In this document: positions 17,004-25,587 of the stretch, piece by piece
How the letters are laid out: every line of letters starts with the position of its first letter
How positions within the stretch are numbered: the first letter of the stretch is position 1
Origin: Pseudomonadota bacterium
Lineage (GTDB): Bacteria > Pseudomonadota > Alphaproteobacteria > Rhizobiales > Aestuariivirgaceae
Direction of reading: 5' to 3'
NCBI GenBank assembly: GCA_020161855.1
Contig: JAIUNJ010000002.1
Location: 62,001-126,000, forward strand
DNA length: 64,000 nt
Translations under genes and position numbers: made by a program
The notes under the pieces: generated by a model
What the model was told of the DNA's origin: nothing
Database searches by the model: none
The model's input: the letters and a program-made list of their open reading frames with translations, nothing else

Positions 17004-17189
17004 TCAGGCGTCGGTCTTGGCAGCCAGAACCTGACGGCCACGATAGGTGCCCGACTTCAGGTCAATGTGGTGCGGACGCTTCAATTCGCCCGAAGCCTTG
17101 TCCTCGACCCAGGTGACGGTCGGCATCTTGTGGCCCGAGCGGCGCATGCCGATACGGCTCTTGGTCATTTTCTTGCGTGGAACGGCCAT
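17004..17189 (-). CDS. rpmF: 50S ribosomal protein L32
   Basis: A 61-residue basic protein, [20 protein letters not shown] and onward, matching the alphaproteobacterial L32 at full length. L32 is a small structural protein near the peptidyl-transferase entrance of the large subunit. The start is the ATG at 17189; the reading frame stays open upstream into mtgA but the MAVPRKK start is diagnostic. It has its own promoter (17257-17285), a leader hairpin and a strong terminator, so it is probably monocistronic. Confidence 0.96.
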   Translation of the reverse strand: MAVPRKKMTKSRIGMRRSGHKMPTVTWVEDKASGELKRPHHIDLKSGTYRGRQVLAAKTDA

Positions 17190-17225
17190 GGCTAACCCTC
17201 TGAAATGTCTCTTAAAACAAGAATC

Positions 17226-17243
17226 GCCGCAAAAGGCTGCGGC
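17226..17243. repeat. Leader hairpin of rpmF
   Basis: GCCGCA and TGCGGC can pair around a six-base loop in the 5' untranslated region between the rpmF promoter and start codon. It may stabilise the leader or serve in control of the ribosomal protein gene; no function is shown. Confidence 0.35.
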
Positions 17244-17256
17244 AAATGTTGGCGGG

Positions 17257-17285
17257 CTTATAGCGAGGACTGCCCCTAAAGGCAA
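17257..17285 (-). promoter_or_regulatory. Sigma-70-type promoter of rpmF
   Basis: On the minus strand TTGCCT (17280-17285), a 17-base spacer and TATAAG (17257-17262) precede rpmF by about 70 bases. The -35 overlaps the last codons of mtgA. Confidence 0.6.
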
Positions 17286-18007
17286 GTCAGATACGGGCCC
17301 ATAATCCGCGCCCTGATCATGATGCGGTTGGCGATGGCGCTCAAGCGCTTTGACGGCTTGCCGGCCTTGCGCAGGATCGGGTTCGGCAGGGCCGCCGCCA
17401 GCAGCGCCGCCTCGCGGCGCGAGAGCTTCGCCGCCGGCTTTTTGAAGTGATACTGCGACGCGGCCTCGGCGCCATAGATGCCCGGCCCCCACTCCACGAT
17501 GTTCAGGTAAATCTCGATCATGCGGCGCTTGGACCAGACATTGTCCATGTAAAGCGCCAGCGGAAGCTCGAGGCCCTTGCGCACCGCGCCGAGGGGGCCC
17601 CGGCCATCCCAGAGAAACAGGTTCTTGGCCGTCTGCATCGAGATCGTGGAGGCGCCGCGCGACGGGCCGTCATCTAGCGCATCATCCACCACAAGCCGGA
17701 ACTCATGCCAATCAACGCCATAATGCGAGCAGAAGCGCGCATCTTCCGAAGTGACGACGGCAGCGGCGAGATAGGGCGACATGTCATCGATGCTCACCCA
17801 GTCCTTGCTGATGCCGTTTCCACCCAGGAGGCGCAGCAGCATGATGTTCGAGAAGGGCGGCGGCACCACGCCATAGACCACGGTCATCAGCAGCGGCCAG
17901 GTAACGATAGCGGCAAGCCCCCAGGCCAGCAGGCGCTGCCAGCGCGGGCGGCCGCTCCAGGAGGAGCGTTGCTCTGGCGCCGGCGCGGGTTGAGATTCGA
18001 CGGTCAT
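17276..18007 (-). CDS. mtgA: Monofunctional biosynthetic peptidoglycan transglycosylase
   Basis: A 243-residue family-51 glycosyltransferase without a transpeptidase domain. One N-terminal membrane span lies at about residues 27-50 ([20 protein letters not shown]). The catalytic [14 protein letters not shown] motif holds the first glutamate. [16 protein letters not shown] and [20 protein letters not shown] complete the GT51 signature. It polymerises lipid II into glycan strands at the outer face of the inner membrane. The start codon is 35 bases from the divergent isoprenyl synthase gene. Confidence 0.94.
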   Translation of the reverse strand: MTVESQPAPAPEQRSSWSGRPRWQRLLAWGLAAIVTWPLLMTVVYGVVPPPFSNIMLLRLLGGNGISKDWVSIDDMSPYLAAAVVTSEDARFCSHYGVDWHEFRLVVDDALDDGPSRGASTISMQTAKNLFLWDGRGPLGAVRKGLELPLALYMDNVWSKRRMIEIYLNIVEWGPGIYGAEAASQYHFKKPAAKLSRREAALLAAALPNPILRKAGKPSKRLSAIANRIMIRARIMGPYLTCL

Positions 18008-18042
18008 GTGCTATCCCGCGCTGCATACACGGGAAAGGACAC

Positions 18043-18930
18043 GTGGCACCAGACGCAACACCCTTCGCGCAAGCGCTGAGCGAGACTGCCGCCGACATGG
18101 AGCGGGAGCTTGATGCCCTGCTGCCGGTGAGATCCGGTGACAGGTTGCGGGCGGCCATGCGCTATGCGGCCCTGGGACAGGGCAAACGCCTTCGGCCGTT
18201 CCTCGTGATGCAGTCGGCCTCGCTGTTCGATGTTGCACCGGCAGAGGCCCGGCGCGTTGCTGCGGCTCTTGAATGCCTGCACTGCTATTCGCTGGTGCAT
18301 GACGACCTGCCGGCCATGGACGACGATGACCTGCGGCGCGGCCAGCCCACGACCCACCGGCAATTCGACGAGGCCACGGCGATCCTCGCCGGAGATGGCC
18401 TGCTCACCCTCGCCTTCGAAATCCTGGCGCGCGAAGAAACCAGCACCGACCCCGCCGTGCGCAGCGCCCTTGTGCTGGCGCTGGCCCTTGCCTCAGGCGA
18501 GGCTGGCATGGTGGGCGGACAGATGCGCGATATCGAGGCCGAGACGACATCATTCGCCTCCTATGCCGCCATTGCCGCCATGCAGGGGATGAAGACAGGC
18601 GCCCTCTTCCGCTTTGCCTGTGAATCCGGGGCCATCATGGCCCGGGCGGACGGCGCCGCCCTTCGTCAGTATGCAGAGCATTTCGGCCTTGCCTTCCAGA
18701 TCACCGACGACGTTCTCGATGTGGAATCAACGCCCGAGGCGCTGGGCAAGGCGACCGGCAAGGACAAGGACCGCGGCAAGGCGACTTTCGTGGATTTTCT
18801 CGGCCTCGACGGCGCGAAGAAAGAAGCTTCCCGGCTTTGCGAAGCTGCGGTGGCGGCCTTGTCGCCCTATGGCGGCAGGGCCAGGCTCCTCCAGGATGCG
18901 GCGCGCTTCGTGGTGTCGCGCAAAAGATAG
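18043..18930 (+). CDS. ispA: Short-chain polyprenyl diphosphate synthase (farnesyl/geranylgeranyl type)
   Basis: A 295-residue trans-isoprenyl synthase. The first aspartate-rich motif is DDLPAMDDDDLRRG near residue 87 and the second is DDVLD near residue 224. GKRLRP binds the diphosphate. The residues just before the first motif (CYSLVHDD) are of the IspA class, giving C15 or C20 products for quinone, carotenoid or undecaprenyl synthesis. It starts at GTG 18043 with AAAGGA upstream. In many alphaproteobacteria this gene stands beside mtgA, as here. Whether C15 or C20 is the main product cannot be read from the sequence. Confidence 0.87.
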   Translation: MAPDATPFAQALSETAADMERELDALLPVRSGDRLRAAMRYAALGQGKRLRPFLVMQSASLFDVAPAEARRVAAALECLHCYSLVHDDLPAMDDDDLRRGQPTTHRQFDEATAILAGDGLLTLAFEILAREETSTDPAVRSALVLALALASGEAGMVGGQMRDIEAETTSFASYAAIAAMQGMKTGALFRFACESGAIMARADGAALRQYAEHFGLAFQITDDVLDVESTPEALGKATGKDKDRGKATFVDFLGLDGAKKEASRLCEAAVAALSPYGGRARLLQDAARFVVSRKR

Positions 18931-18932
18931 TT

Positions 18933-19670
18933 TCAGCTGCGCAGCACGCGGATGCCGCGTTCATAGTTTTCCACCGCATGGACCCAGCCGCGCCGCGCCA
19001 CATAGAGCCAACGCAAGCGCGGCGAGCGGGCAACATCCTCCGGCGTCACCGCCAGGATGCCGTCATAGTCGTTCGGCGAAAGCCCCTCCTTGAGCATCAC
19101 CGAGGGCGTGACATCGAGCAGGTCTGCCGCCCGCACCAGCCCATACTGGATGAAGCCGGAGCAGATGAACTGCGGCGGAATCCACTTGTGCTTGAGCCGC
19201 CGCCGCGTGCGCTGTACGGCTGCACGCATGGAGGCTGGCGAGCCCTTGCTGATCTTGGACCAGCCCAGCCTGAGGCCGAAGCCCGCCGACAGCCCCATGC
19301 GCATGACCCGGCCATAGTCGTAACCCGAGTTCACGTGATCGAGCATGAGACCGCGCACCCGCTTGAAATAGGTCTCGTTCAGGCCCTCGCCCTCAAGGCG
19401 CAGGATGGCGATTTCCGAATGGGGCCTGCGGCCGCCGATATAGTCGCGAAGCTTGGCGAGGCCGACACCGGAGCGCGCGCTTTCCAGCACGAAGGTGCTG
19501 TTGAAGCTCTCCTCCGGCTTGGCAACAAGAAAGACGAGTGCGGCATGGCTGAACTGGCTGCCGGTGGCGAAGCGGATGAGCCAGCTCATGAAGGTGGGGC
19601 TGCGCGAGAGAATGATGTCGCCAATGCGCAAATGCTGTTCCCCGCCTTCGAGGAACTGCTTGGCCGTCAT
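18933..19670 (-). CDS. Permuted NlpC/P60 (YiiX/YebB-like) cysteine hydrolase family protein
   Basis: A protein of about 245 residues with HLRIGDIILSR, then FSHAALVFLV, and later IPPQFICSGFIQYGL. The order of His before Cys is the circularly permuted papain-like arrangement of YiiX/YebB (DUF830) proteins, thought to be amidases or peptidases acting on lipids or wall peptides. I used ATG 19670 just after the ispG stop codon. ATG 19715, within the end of ispG and preceded by GAGGAC, is a real alternative. No clear signal peptide is seen. It ends two bases from the convergent ispA stop codon. Confidence 0.7.
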   Translation of the reverse strand: MTAKQFLEGGEQHLRIGDIILSRSPTFMSWLIRFATGSQFSHAALVFLVAKPEESFNSTFVLESARSGVGLAKLRDYIGGRRPHSEIAILRLEGEGLNETYFKRVRGLMLDHVNSGYDYGRVMRMGLSAGFGLRLGWSKISKGSPASMRAAVQRTRRRLKHKWIPPQFICSGFIQYGLVRAADLLDVTPSVMLKEGLSPNDYDGILAVTPEDVARSPRLRWLYVARRGWVHAVENYERGIRVLRS

Positions 19671-19680
19671 GGGGAAAATT

Positions 19681-20916
19681 TCAGGCGACGTCACGTCCCC
19701 ACCTGTTGCGGACATAGTCCTCAACAATCTCCTTGAACTGGCCCGAGAGGTTTTCACCGCGCAGCGTTTTCACCTTCTTGCCATCGATGAAGACCGGCGC
19801 GGAAGGAAGTTCGCCCGTGCCGGGCAGCGAAATGCCGATGTCGGCATGCTTGGATTCGCCGGGCCCGTTGACGATGCAGCCCATGACGGCGAGTTGCAGG
19901 GTTTCAAACCCGGGATAGGCCGAGCGCCAGTCCGGCATGCGCACGCGCACATAAGTCTGGATATCCTGCGCCAGTTCCTGAAACACCGTCGAGGTGGTGC
20001 GCCCACAGCCCGGGCAGGCAATGACCATGGGGGCGAAGGCCCTGAGCCCCATGGTCTGGAGAATTTCCTGCGCGACGATCACCTCGCGCGTGCGGTCACC
20101 GCCGGGTTCCGGGGTGAGCGAGATGCGGATCGTGTCGCCGATCCCTTCCTGCAGCAGCACGGAAAGTGCCGCGGTGGAGGCCACAATACCCTTTGAGCCC
20201 ATGCCGGCTTCGGTGAGGCCAAGGTGCAGCGCATAGTCGGCGCGCCCGGCCAGCAGCCGGTAAACGGCGATCAGATCCTGCACCTCGGAGCATTTGGCCG
20301 AGATGATGATGCGCTCGCGCGGCAGGCCCAGTTCCTCTGCGCGGGCGGCCGACAACAACCCGGACTGCACCACGGCCTCGTGCATCACGGCGCGCGTCTC
20401 CACAGGTTTTGCCGACCGGGCGTTCTCGTCCATCAGGCGCGTCAGCAGCGACTGGTCGAGCGAACCCCAGTTGACGCCGATCCGCACCGGCTTTTCATGC
20501 CGGATGGCGGCCTCGATCATCTGGGCGAAGTTGCGGTCCTGCTTTTCCTTGAAGCCGACATTGCCGGGGTTGATGCGGTACTTGTCGAGGGCCGCGGCAC
20601 AATCGGGATACTGCGTGAGCAGCAGATGCCCGTTGTAGTGAAAGTCGCCGACAATCGGCACCTGAAGGCCGCGCTTCAGAAGAAGTTCACGGATGCGCGG
20701 TACCGCTGCAGCCGACTCCTCGCGGTCGACGGTGATGCGGACAAGCTCGGAGCCGGCCAGGAACAGCTCGGCGATCTGCGCGGCGGTGCCCACGGCATCG
20801 GCCGTGTCGGTGTTGGTCATGGACTGCACGACGACGGGCGCGCCGCCGCCGACCCTGACGCCACCGACATGGACGCCGACCGAGGGCCGCCGCACTTCTG
20901 TTGCCGAGAAACTCAT
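19681..20916 (-). CDS. ispG: 4-hydroxy-3-methylbut-2-en-1-yl diphosphate synthase (flavodoxin)
   Basis: A 411-residue enzyme of the non-mevalonate isoprenoid pathway, converting MEcPP to HMBPP. The three cysteines for its [4Fe-4S] cluster are visible in CPGCGRTTS near residue 300 and in [10 protein letters not shown]. The N-terminal TIM-barrel part includes [11 protein letters not shown]. Length and motifs fit the bacterial form with no inserted domain. It sits 10 bases downstream of znuB in the same direction and near ispA, so the cluster holds two isoprenoid genes. Confidence 0.96.
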   Translation of the reverse strand: MSFSATEVRRPSVGVHVGGVRVGGGAPVVVQSMTNTDTADAVGTAAQIAELFLAGSELVRITVDREESAAAVPRIRELLLKRGLQVPIVGDFHYNGHLLLTQYPDCAAALDKYRINPGNVGFKEKQDRNFAQMIEAAIRHEKPVRIGVNWGSLDQSLLTRLMDENARSAKPVETRAVMHEAVVQSGLLSAARAEELGLPRERIIISAKCSEVQDLIAVYRLLAGRADYALHLGLTEAGMGSKGIVASTAALSVLLQEGIGDTIRISLTPEPGGDRTREVIVAQEILQTMGLRAFAPMVIACPGCGRTTSTVFQELAQDIQTYVRVRMPDWRSAYPGFETLQLAVMGCIVNGPGESKHADIGISLPGTGELPSAPVFIDGKKVKTLRGENLSGQFKEIVEDYVRNRWGRDVA

Positions 20917-20925
20917 GATGCGGCT

Positions 20926-21729
20926 CTAAGTGGCGCGGCGCCACGCCAAGGTCAAGACAAAGAGCAGGCCCGCCGCAAGCACGACCGAGGGACCAGCGAC
21001 CGTGCCCCAGGCCGCCGACATGAGAAGCCCTGCCGCCACGGCGATCACCGCCAGGATCACGCTGATGACCGCCATGGCCTCCGGCGTCGGTGAAAGCCGC
21101 CGGGCCACCGCCGCCGGAATGACGGTCAGGGCCGTGATCAGGAGAAGACCGACGATCTTCATCGATATTGCCGTGACGAAGGCGATCAGCAGCATGAAGA
21201 TCAGTTCGGCGCGCGGCACGTTGATGCCCTCTGCCCGCGCCAGATCCTCATGCACCGAGATGGCAATCATGTCCTTCCAGAGATAGCCGAGGAGGACGAG
21301 CGCTATGCCCGTGACGACCCAGACCTCGATCAGATCAGCGGACGAGACCGTCAGCACGTCACCGAAGAGAATGTCGAGGTGGCTGGTGATGGCACCGGTC
21401 ACGAGACCGATCACCACAATGCCGAGGGCCAGGGCGGTGTGCGACAGGATGCCAAGGATCGTGTCGACCGGAAGCTGCTTCTGGCGGCGCAGCGCCAGCA
21501 GGATGAGCGACAGGATCACCGATACGACGATGGCGAAAAGCGCCGTGCTGGCGTTGAAGAGCAGCCCCAGCCCGGCCCCAAGAAGCCCGGCATGGGCCAG
21601 CGTCTCGCCGAAATAGGCCATGCGGCGCCAGACGATGAAGCAGCCGATGGGTCCAGCGATCAGTGCCACCGCAAGCCCAGCCAGCAAGGCGCGAATGAAG
21701 AATGGCTCAGTGATGATATCGAGCATCAC
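20926..21729 (-). CDS. znuB: Zinc ABC transporter permease
   Basis: A 267-residue ABC-3 family permease with about seven spans, beginning MMLDIITEPFFIRALLAGLA. The family signature region near AYFGETLAHAGLLGAGLGLL is present. It forms the inner-membrane channel for high-affinity zinc uptake with ZnuC; the start codon overlaps the znuC stop by four bases. The binding protein gene znuA is not in this window and must lie elsewhere. Confidence 0.92.
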   Translation of the reverse strand: MMLDIITEPFFIRALLAGLAVALIAGPIGCFIVWRRMAYFGETLAHAGLLGAGLGLLFNASTALFAIVVSVILSLILLALRRQKQLPVDTILGILSHTALALGIVVIGLVTGAITSHLDILFGDVLTVSSADLIEVWVVTGIALVLLGYLWKDMIAISVHEDLARAEGINVPRAELIFMLLIAFVTAISMKIVGLLLITALTVIPAAVARRLSPTPEAMAVISVILAVIAVAAGLLMSAAWGTVAGPSVVLAAGLLFVLTLAWRRAT

Positions 21730-22514
21730 TCGTCCCGCGGATGATGATGGTGGGCATGGCCGTCGCCGTCATGATGGTGGTGACCATGGCTCTCGTGGTC
21801 ATGATCGTGATGATGGGTATAGGCGGCGATCATGCTGACTGCGGCGGGGCCGAAGAGCTTGGCAAATTCCGGATTGCGCTGGACGGCAGTGGGCCCACCC
21901 TCACAGCAGACGTGGCCATTCAGACAGATCACATGGTCGCTTTCGGCCATCACCATGTGAAGATCGTGACTGACCATGAGGATGCCGCAGCCGCGCTGCT
22001 TGCGGATGCGCGAGATCAATTCATAGAGCTTGAGCTCGCCATGAAAATCGACGGCCTGCACGGGTTCGTCGAGGACGAGAAGCTCCGGATTGCGAAGCAA
22101 GGCGCGCGCCAGTAGCACACGCTGCAGCTCGCCACCCGACAATTGCTCGACGCGGGCATCCTTCAGGTGGCCGACACCGGTTTCCTGCAGGGCCGCCTCG
22201 ATCTCGGCAGGCGGCGCGCTCTTGGTCAGGGTCATCAGCCGGTTCACGGCCAAGGGCACATTCGGCTGCACGGGGAAACGCTGCGGCACGTAGCCGACAC
22301 GCAGGTTCTTGCGCAGATGAACCTCGCCCGAGGTCGAGGGGATCAGCCCGAGAAGCACCTTGACCAGGGTCGACTTGCCTGCCCCGTTGGGGCCGATCAG
22401 CGTGACGATGGTTCCGGCCCAGACATCAAGGCTCACATTGTCCAGCAACAGCCGGTTGCCCACGCGGAGCGACACGGCACGGGCCGAAACGAGCGGTTCA
22501 TTACCCTTCAGCAT
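21726..22514 (-). CDS. znuC: Zinc ABC transporter ATP-binding protein with histidine-rich tail
   Basis: A 262-residue ATPase. Walker A is GPNGAGKSTLVKVLLG, the signature LSGGELQRVLLARALL and Walker B LLVLDEPVQAVD. It drives zinc import through ZnuB. The last 30 or so residues are extraordinarily rich in histidine (15 of them, as HHHDHDHESHGHHHH and HAHHHH), a likely zinc-binding tail on the cytoplasmic side. Start: ATG 22514, which overlaps the zur stop as TGATG; an earlier in-frame start lies inside zur. Confidence 0.93.
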   Translation of the reverse strand: MLKGNEPLVSARAVSLRVGNRLLLDNVSLDVWAGTIVTLIGPNGAGKSTLVKVLLGLIPSTSGEVHLRKNLRVGYVPQRFPVQPNVPLAVNRLMTLTKSAPPAEIEAALQETGVGHLKDARVEQLSGGELQRVLLARALLRNPELLVLDEPVQAVDFHGELKLYELISRIRKQRGCGILMVSHDLHMVMAESDHVICLNGHVCCEGGPTAVQRNPEFAKLFGPAAVSMIAAYTHHHDHDHESHGHHHHDGDGHAHHHHPRDE

Positions 22515-22984
22515 CAGGCGTGCCCACAATGGCTGCACAGCCCCGAAAGCTCGACCACGGCGTGGCGCACGGCGAAGCCCTGCTTCCGGGCAGCACCCGC
22601 CAGACCATCAGCCGCATGGCGGTCGAGAATCTCGGAGACATTGCCGCAGCCCTCACAGATGAGCAGCGCGGTGGGGGCATCTTCATGGGCTTCGCTGCAG
22701 GCCACATAGGCGTTGCGGCTCTCGATCTTGTGAACAAGGTTGTGGGTCTGCAGGAAATCCAGCGCCCGGTAGACGGTGATCGGCGCCGGGCGCGGGCCAT
22801 GGGAGGCCATGCGTTCGATGATGTCGTAGGCGCCGATGGCCTTGTGGCTCTGCGCGACGCAGACCAGAACCTCGCGGCGCTGGTCGGTGAGGCGCGCGCC
22901 CTTGCCGTCGCAGACCTTCTGGGCATGGGCGACAATTTCAGCCGTACAGCTGGCATGGTCGTGGTGCGGTGTCGGGAAAGCCAT
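22514..22984 (-). CDS. zur: Zinc uptake regulator (Fur family)
   Basis: A 156-residue Fur-family repressor. The N-terminal winged helix includes LTDQRREVLVCVAQSHKAIG and the recognition segment PAPITVYRALDFL. The C-terminal part has CEGCGNVSE and CSHCGHA, the structural zinc CXXC pairs. Adjacent znuC and znuB make Zur far more likely than Fur. I chose ATG 22984 (MAFPTPHHDH) because a Zur-box-like repeat occupies 22989-23001, inside the extension that an ATG at 23008 would require; neither start has a good ribosome site. Confidence 0.9.
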   Translation of the reverse strand: MAFPTPHHDHASCTAEIVAHAQKVCDGKGARLTDQRREVLVCVAQSHKAIGAYDIIERMASHGPRPAPITVYRALDFLQTHNLVHKIESRNAYVACSEAHEDAPTALLICEGCGNVSEILDRHAADGLAGAARKQGFAVRHAVVELSGLCSHCGHA

Positions 22985-22988
22985 GTCT

Positions 22989-23001
22989 GTTATATTATTA
23001 C
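22989..23001. promoter_or_regulatory. Zur-box-like repeat at the start of zur
   Basis: GTTATATTATTAC is one base from the alphaproteobacterial Zur palindrome GTTATA-N-TATAAC. It begins five bases upstream of the ATG at 22984 and about 100 bases from the divergent gene at 23101. It would allow autoregulation of zur-znuC-znuB. Confidence 0.6.
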
Positions 23002-23100
23002 GTTTCATCCGGATTGCAATGGCGTGTGACCGCCTGGCCGTTCAAGCGCCATTCATGGAGGCGGCGCTAGACGCAGAGACGCAACGGAGACACCTCAGCC

Positions 23101-23514
23101 ATGCGCCTTCCCCTCATTTCCTCCCTTCTTGGCCTTGCCCTGCTCGCCGGTCCCGCCCTGGCCGTCGATTTCACGCCGCAGGAGAACGGCAGCATCGATT
23201 TCGACATGCCCTCGGGCAACATGTGCTGCAGCCTGACCTCCGATGACGAAGGCGGCTCCCTTCTCCAGTGCACCCGGGTCGAACCGAAATACTGGATTGT
23301 GCAGATGAGCCAGAGCGGCAAGATCGACCTCTACAAGAACCCGGGCGAAGTGCCGGGCTGCGGCTATGGCAAGGCCTCCGGCAACGTCCTCGAATATGGC
23401 GAGACCTGGAAGCGCGACGGCTATTCCTGCACCTCGGCCACCAATGGCATCCGCTGCTTTGCCAATGGCAATGGCTTCCGCCTGTCGCGGGCCGGCATCA
23501 AATACTACGATTGA
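23101..23514 (+). CDS. Secreted cysteine-containing protein, DUF6636-like (paralogue 1)
   Basis: A 137-residue protein with a Sec signal peptide (cleavage probably after ALA at residue 20). The mature part has DMPSGNMCCSL, a central GCGYG, and the C-terminal run CTSATNGIRCFANGNGFRLS. This pattern of four or more cysteines and a terminal G-F-x-L-S motif matches DUF6636-like secreted proteins; a second member lies at 53988-54407. The cysteines probably form disulfides in the periplasm. No activity is known. It is divergent from zur, so it could share the Zur-type control region. Confidence 0.72.
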   Translation: MRLPLISSLLGLALLAGPALAVDFTPQENGSIDFDMPSGNMCCSLTSDDEGGSLLQCTRVEPKYWIVQMSQSGKIDLYKNPGEVPGCGYGKASGNVLEYGETWKRDGYSCTSATNGIRCFANGNGFRLSRAGIKYYD

Positions 23515-23567
23515 GCATCGCTCACTGACCGCTTGATTGTTTTCATGGCGCATCGGAAAGCTGCGCA

Positions 23568-24668
23568 ATGAGCAAATCCATCCTTGTCCTCAACGCGGGC
23601 TCGTCCTCGCTCAAGTTCGCACTCTTCGATGCGCGTGCGATGGATGAGCGCCTGCGCGGCCAGGTGAGCGGCATCGGCAGCATGCCCCGCCTGGAAAGCG
23701 GCACAGCGCGCATCGAGCTTCCGAAAGACATGCGTTACGGCGAGAGCCTGCCACGGGTGCTGGGCTGGCTCGAACAACAGGGAATTCAGGGTGGCGACGT
23801 CTGTGGTGTCGGGCATCGCATCGTGCATGGCGGCACGCGCTTCGTGCAGCCGGTCCAGGTCGATGAAGCGGTTCTCACAGAGCTGGAAGCACTGCGGGCG
23901 CTGGCGCCGCTGCATCTTCCTTTCGGCCTCGGTGTCCTGCGCGAGATGAAGCGGCTGCGGCCGGACGTGCCGCATGTGGCCTGTTTCGACACGGCCTTCC
24001 ATGCGACCCAGCCCGAAATGGCAACGCGCCTGCCGCTGCCACGCAGCTATTTCGACAAGGGCTACCGCCGCTACGGTTTCCATGGCCTCAACTACGAGCA
24101 TGTGACCGCCGCGCTGCCGGGACTGACCGGACGCAACCTGCCCCGCCGCATCCTCGCAGCCCATCTCGGTTCCGGCTCCTCCATGTGCGCCATTGTCGAC
24201 GGCAGGAGCGTGGCCACCACCATGGGATTCTCAACCGCCGATGGCCTGGTGATGGGCACAAGGACCGGCACGATCGATCCCGGCGTGCTGGTGGCCCTGC
24301 TGCGCGACGAGGGCCTCACCCTCGAAGGCCTCGAAGACCTGCTCTACCGCAAGAGCGGATTGCTCGGCCTCTCCGGCCTTTCCGGCGACATGCGCATCCT
24401 CCTCGCCAGCGACCGGCCCGAGGCAGCGGAAGCCGTCGCCTATTATTGCTATTATGCGGCCAGGCACGGCGGCTCACTCGTCTCCGCCATGGGCGGTGTC
24501 GATGCCGTGATCTTCACCGGTGGTGTGGGAGAGAATGCGGAACCCGTGCGCCGGCAGATCATGGCGCATCTGGCCTGGCTCAATATCCCGGCGGATCAGG
24601 TCTTCGTCATTCCGGCCAATGAGGAACGGGCGATTGCCCGCCATGTCTCACGGCTGGCCAGCGACTGA
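23568..24668 (+). CDS. ackA: Acetate/propionate kinase
   Basis: A 366-residue enzyme of the ASKHA family that converts acetate and ATP to acetyl phosphate. It shows [13 protein letters not shown] at the N terminus, [10 protein letters not shown] near residue 84, [16 protein letters not shown] near residue 198, [11 protein letters not shown] and [14 protein letters not shown]. It is somewhat shorter than the roughly 400 residues of E. coli AckA but all signature parts are present. Its last 21 bases overlap the convergent pta gene. Acetyl phosphate made here would be used by Pta. Confidence 0.93.
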   Translation: MSKSILVLNAGSSSLKFALFDARAMDERLRGQVSGIGSMPRLESGTARIELPKDMRYGESLPRVLGWLEQQGIQGGDVCGVGHRIVHGGTRFVQPVQVDEAVLTELEALRALAPLHLPFGLGVLREMKRLRPDVPHVACFDTAFHATQPEMATRLPLPRSYFDKGYRRYGFHGLNYEHVTAALPGLTGRNLPRRILAAHLGSGSSMCAIVDGRSVATTMGFSTADGLVMGTRTGTIDPGVLVALLRDEGLTLEGLEDLLYRKSGLLGLSGLSGDMRILLASDRPEAAEAVAYYCYYAARHGGSLVSAMGGVDAVIFTGGVGENAEPVRRQIMAHLAWLNIPADQVFVIPANEERAIARHVSRLASD

Positions 24669-25565
24669 CATGGCGAGGAGCAGCGCGCCGGTGTTGACGA
24701 TGTCGTCGACGGTTGCTCCGCGCGAAAGATCGGAGACCGGCGCGGCAAAGCCCTGCAGCACAGGGCCGATGGCCTCGGCCCCGGCCAGATACTGCGTCAG
24801 CTTGTAGGCGATATTGCCTGCATCCAGATCAGGGAAGACCAGCACATTGGCCCGGCCCGCGACGGCACTGGATTCTTTCAGTTTGCGGCTGGCAACGGCG
24901 GCGGAAAGCGCCGCATCTCCCTGCAATTCACCATCGACAAGGAGCGCAGGCGCGCGCTCACGCACGATGCGCAGGGCTTCAACGACCTTTGCCGCATCGG
25001 CGTGATCGCCGCTGCCCTTGGTCGAGAAAGACAGCAAGGCGACGCGCGGCTCATCGGCGAGAATACGTGCCGCACTTGCAGCCGAGGCGATGGCAATGTC
25101 GGCAAGCTGCGAGGCCGAGGGCTGCACATTGACGGCGCAATCGGCAAAGATCAGCCGCCGCTCAGGCCATTGCATGAGGAAGAAGCTCGATGGCGTCTCG
25201 ACGCCAGGTGAAAGGCCGATCGCCATATGGGCAGCTTCAATGACCCGCGCGGTGGCATTGGCCGCTCCGGCCAGCATGGCCTGTGACTCGCCCGCAGCAA
25301 CGAGCCCGGCCGCGGCATAAAGAGGCTTCCCCAGCAGCTTGCGGGCCATGGCCTCCGAGAGCTTCGGGCGGTTGGCGATCAGGCGGCTGATGGCACGCGC
25401 CGGAGGCTCGGGCACAGTGGTTGCCGTGAAGAGGATAACCTTTGCAAGCCCTTCCGACTCGAGCCGTGCTGCCGCTGCCGCAATCCGGGCGTCGTCGCCT
25501 TCTGGCATCACCAGTTTCAGGTTCCTGCCCTTGATTTTCGCCTTTGCTTCCTCGATCACCGACAT
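24648..25565 (-). CDS. pta: Phosphate acetyltransferase (short form)
   Basis: A 305-residue PTA_PTB-family enzyme exchanging acetyl between CoA and phosphate. It begins [20 protein letters not shown], the usual start of the catalytic domain, and contains [20 protein letters not shown] and [20 protein letters not shown]. It lacks the long N-terminal regulatory domains of E. coli Pta. Phosphate butyryltransferase belongs to the same family, but the adjacent ackA favours Pta. The start at ATG 25565 is 22 bases from the divergent citrate synthase start; ATG 25589 is an alternative that would overlap it. Confidence 0.88.
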   Translation of the reverse strand: MSVIEEAKAKIKGRNLKLVMPEGDDARIAAAAARLESEGLAKVILFTATTVPEPPARAISRLIANRPKLSEAMARKLLGKPLYAAAGLVAAGESQAMLAGAANATARVIEAAHMAIGLSPGVETPSSFFLMQWPERRLIFADCAVNVQPSASQLADIAIASAASAARILADEPRVALLSFSTKGSGDHADAAKVVEALRIVRERAPALLVDGELQGDAALSAAVASRKLKESSAVAGRANVLVFPDLDAGNIAYKLTQYLAGAEAIGPVLQGFAAPVSDLSRGATVDDIVNTGALLLAMSVAGQP

Positions 25566-25587
25566 CGTTTCAATTCCGGACCACGCC

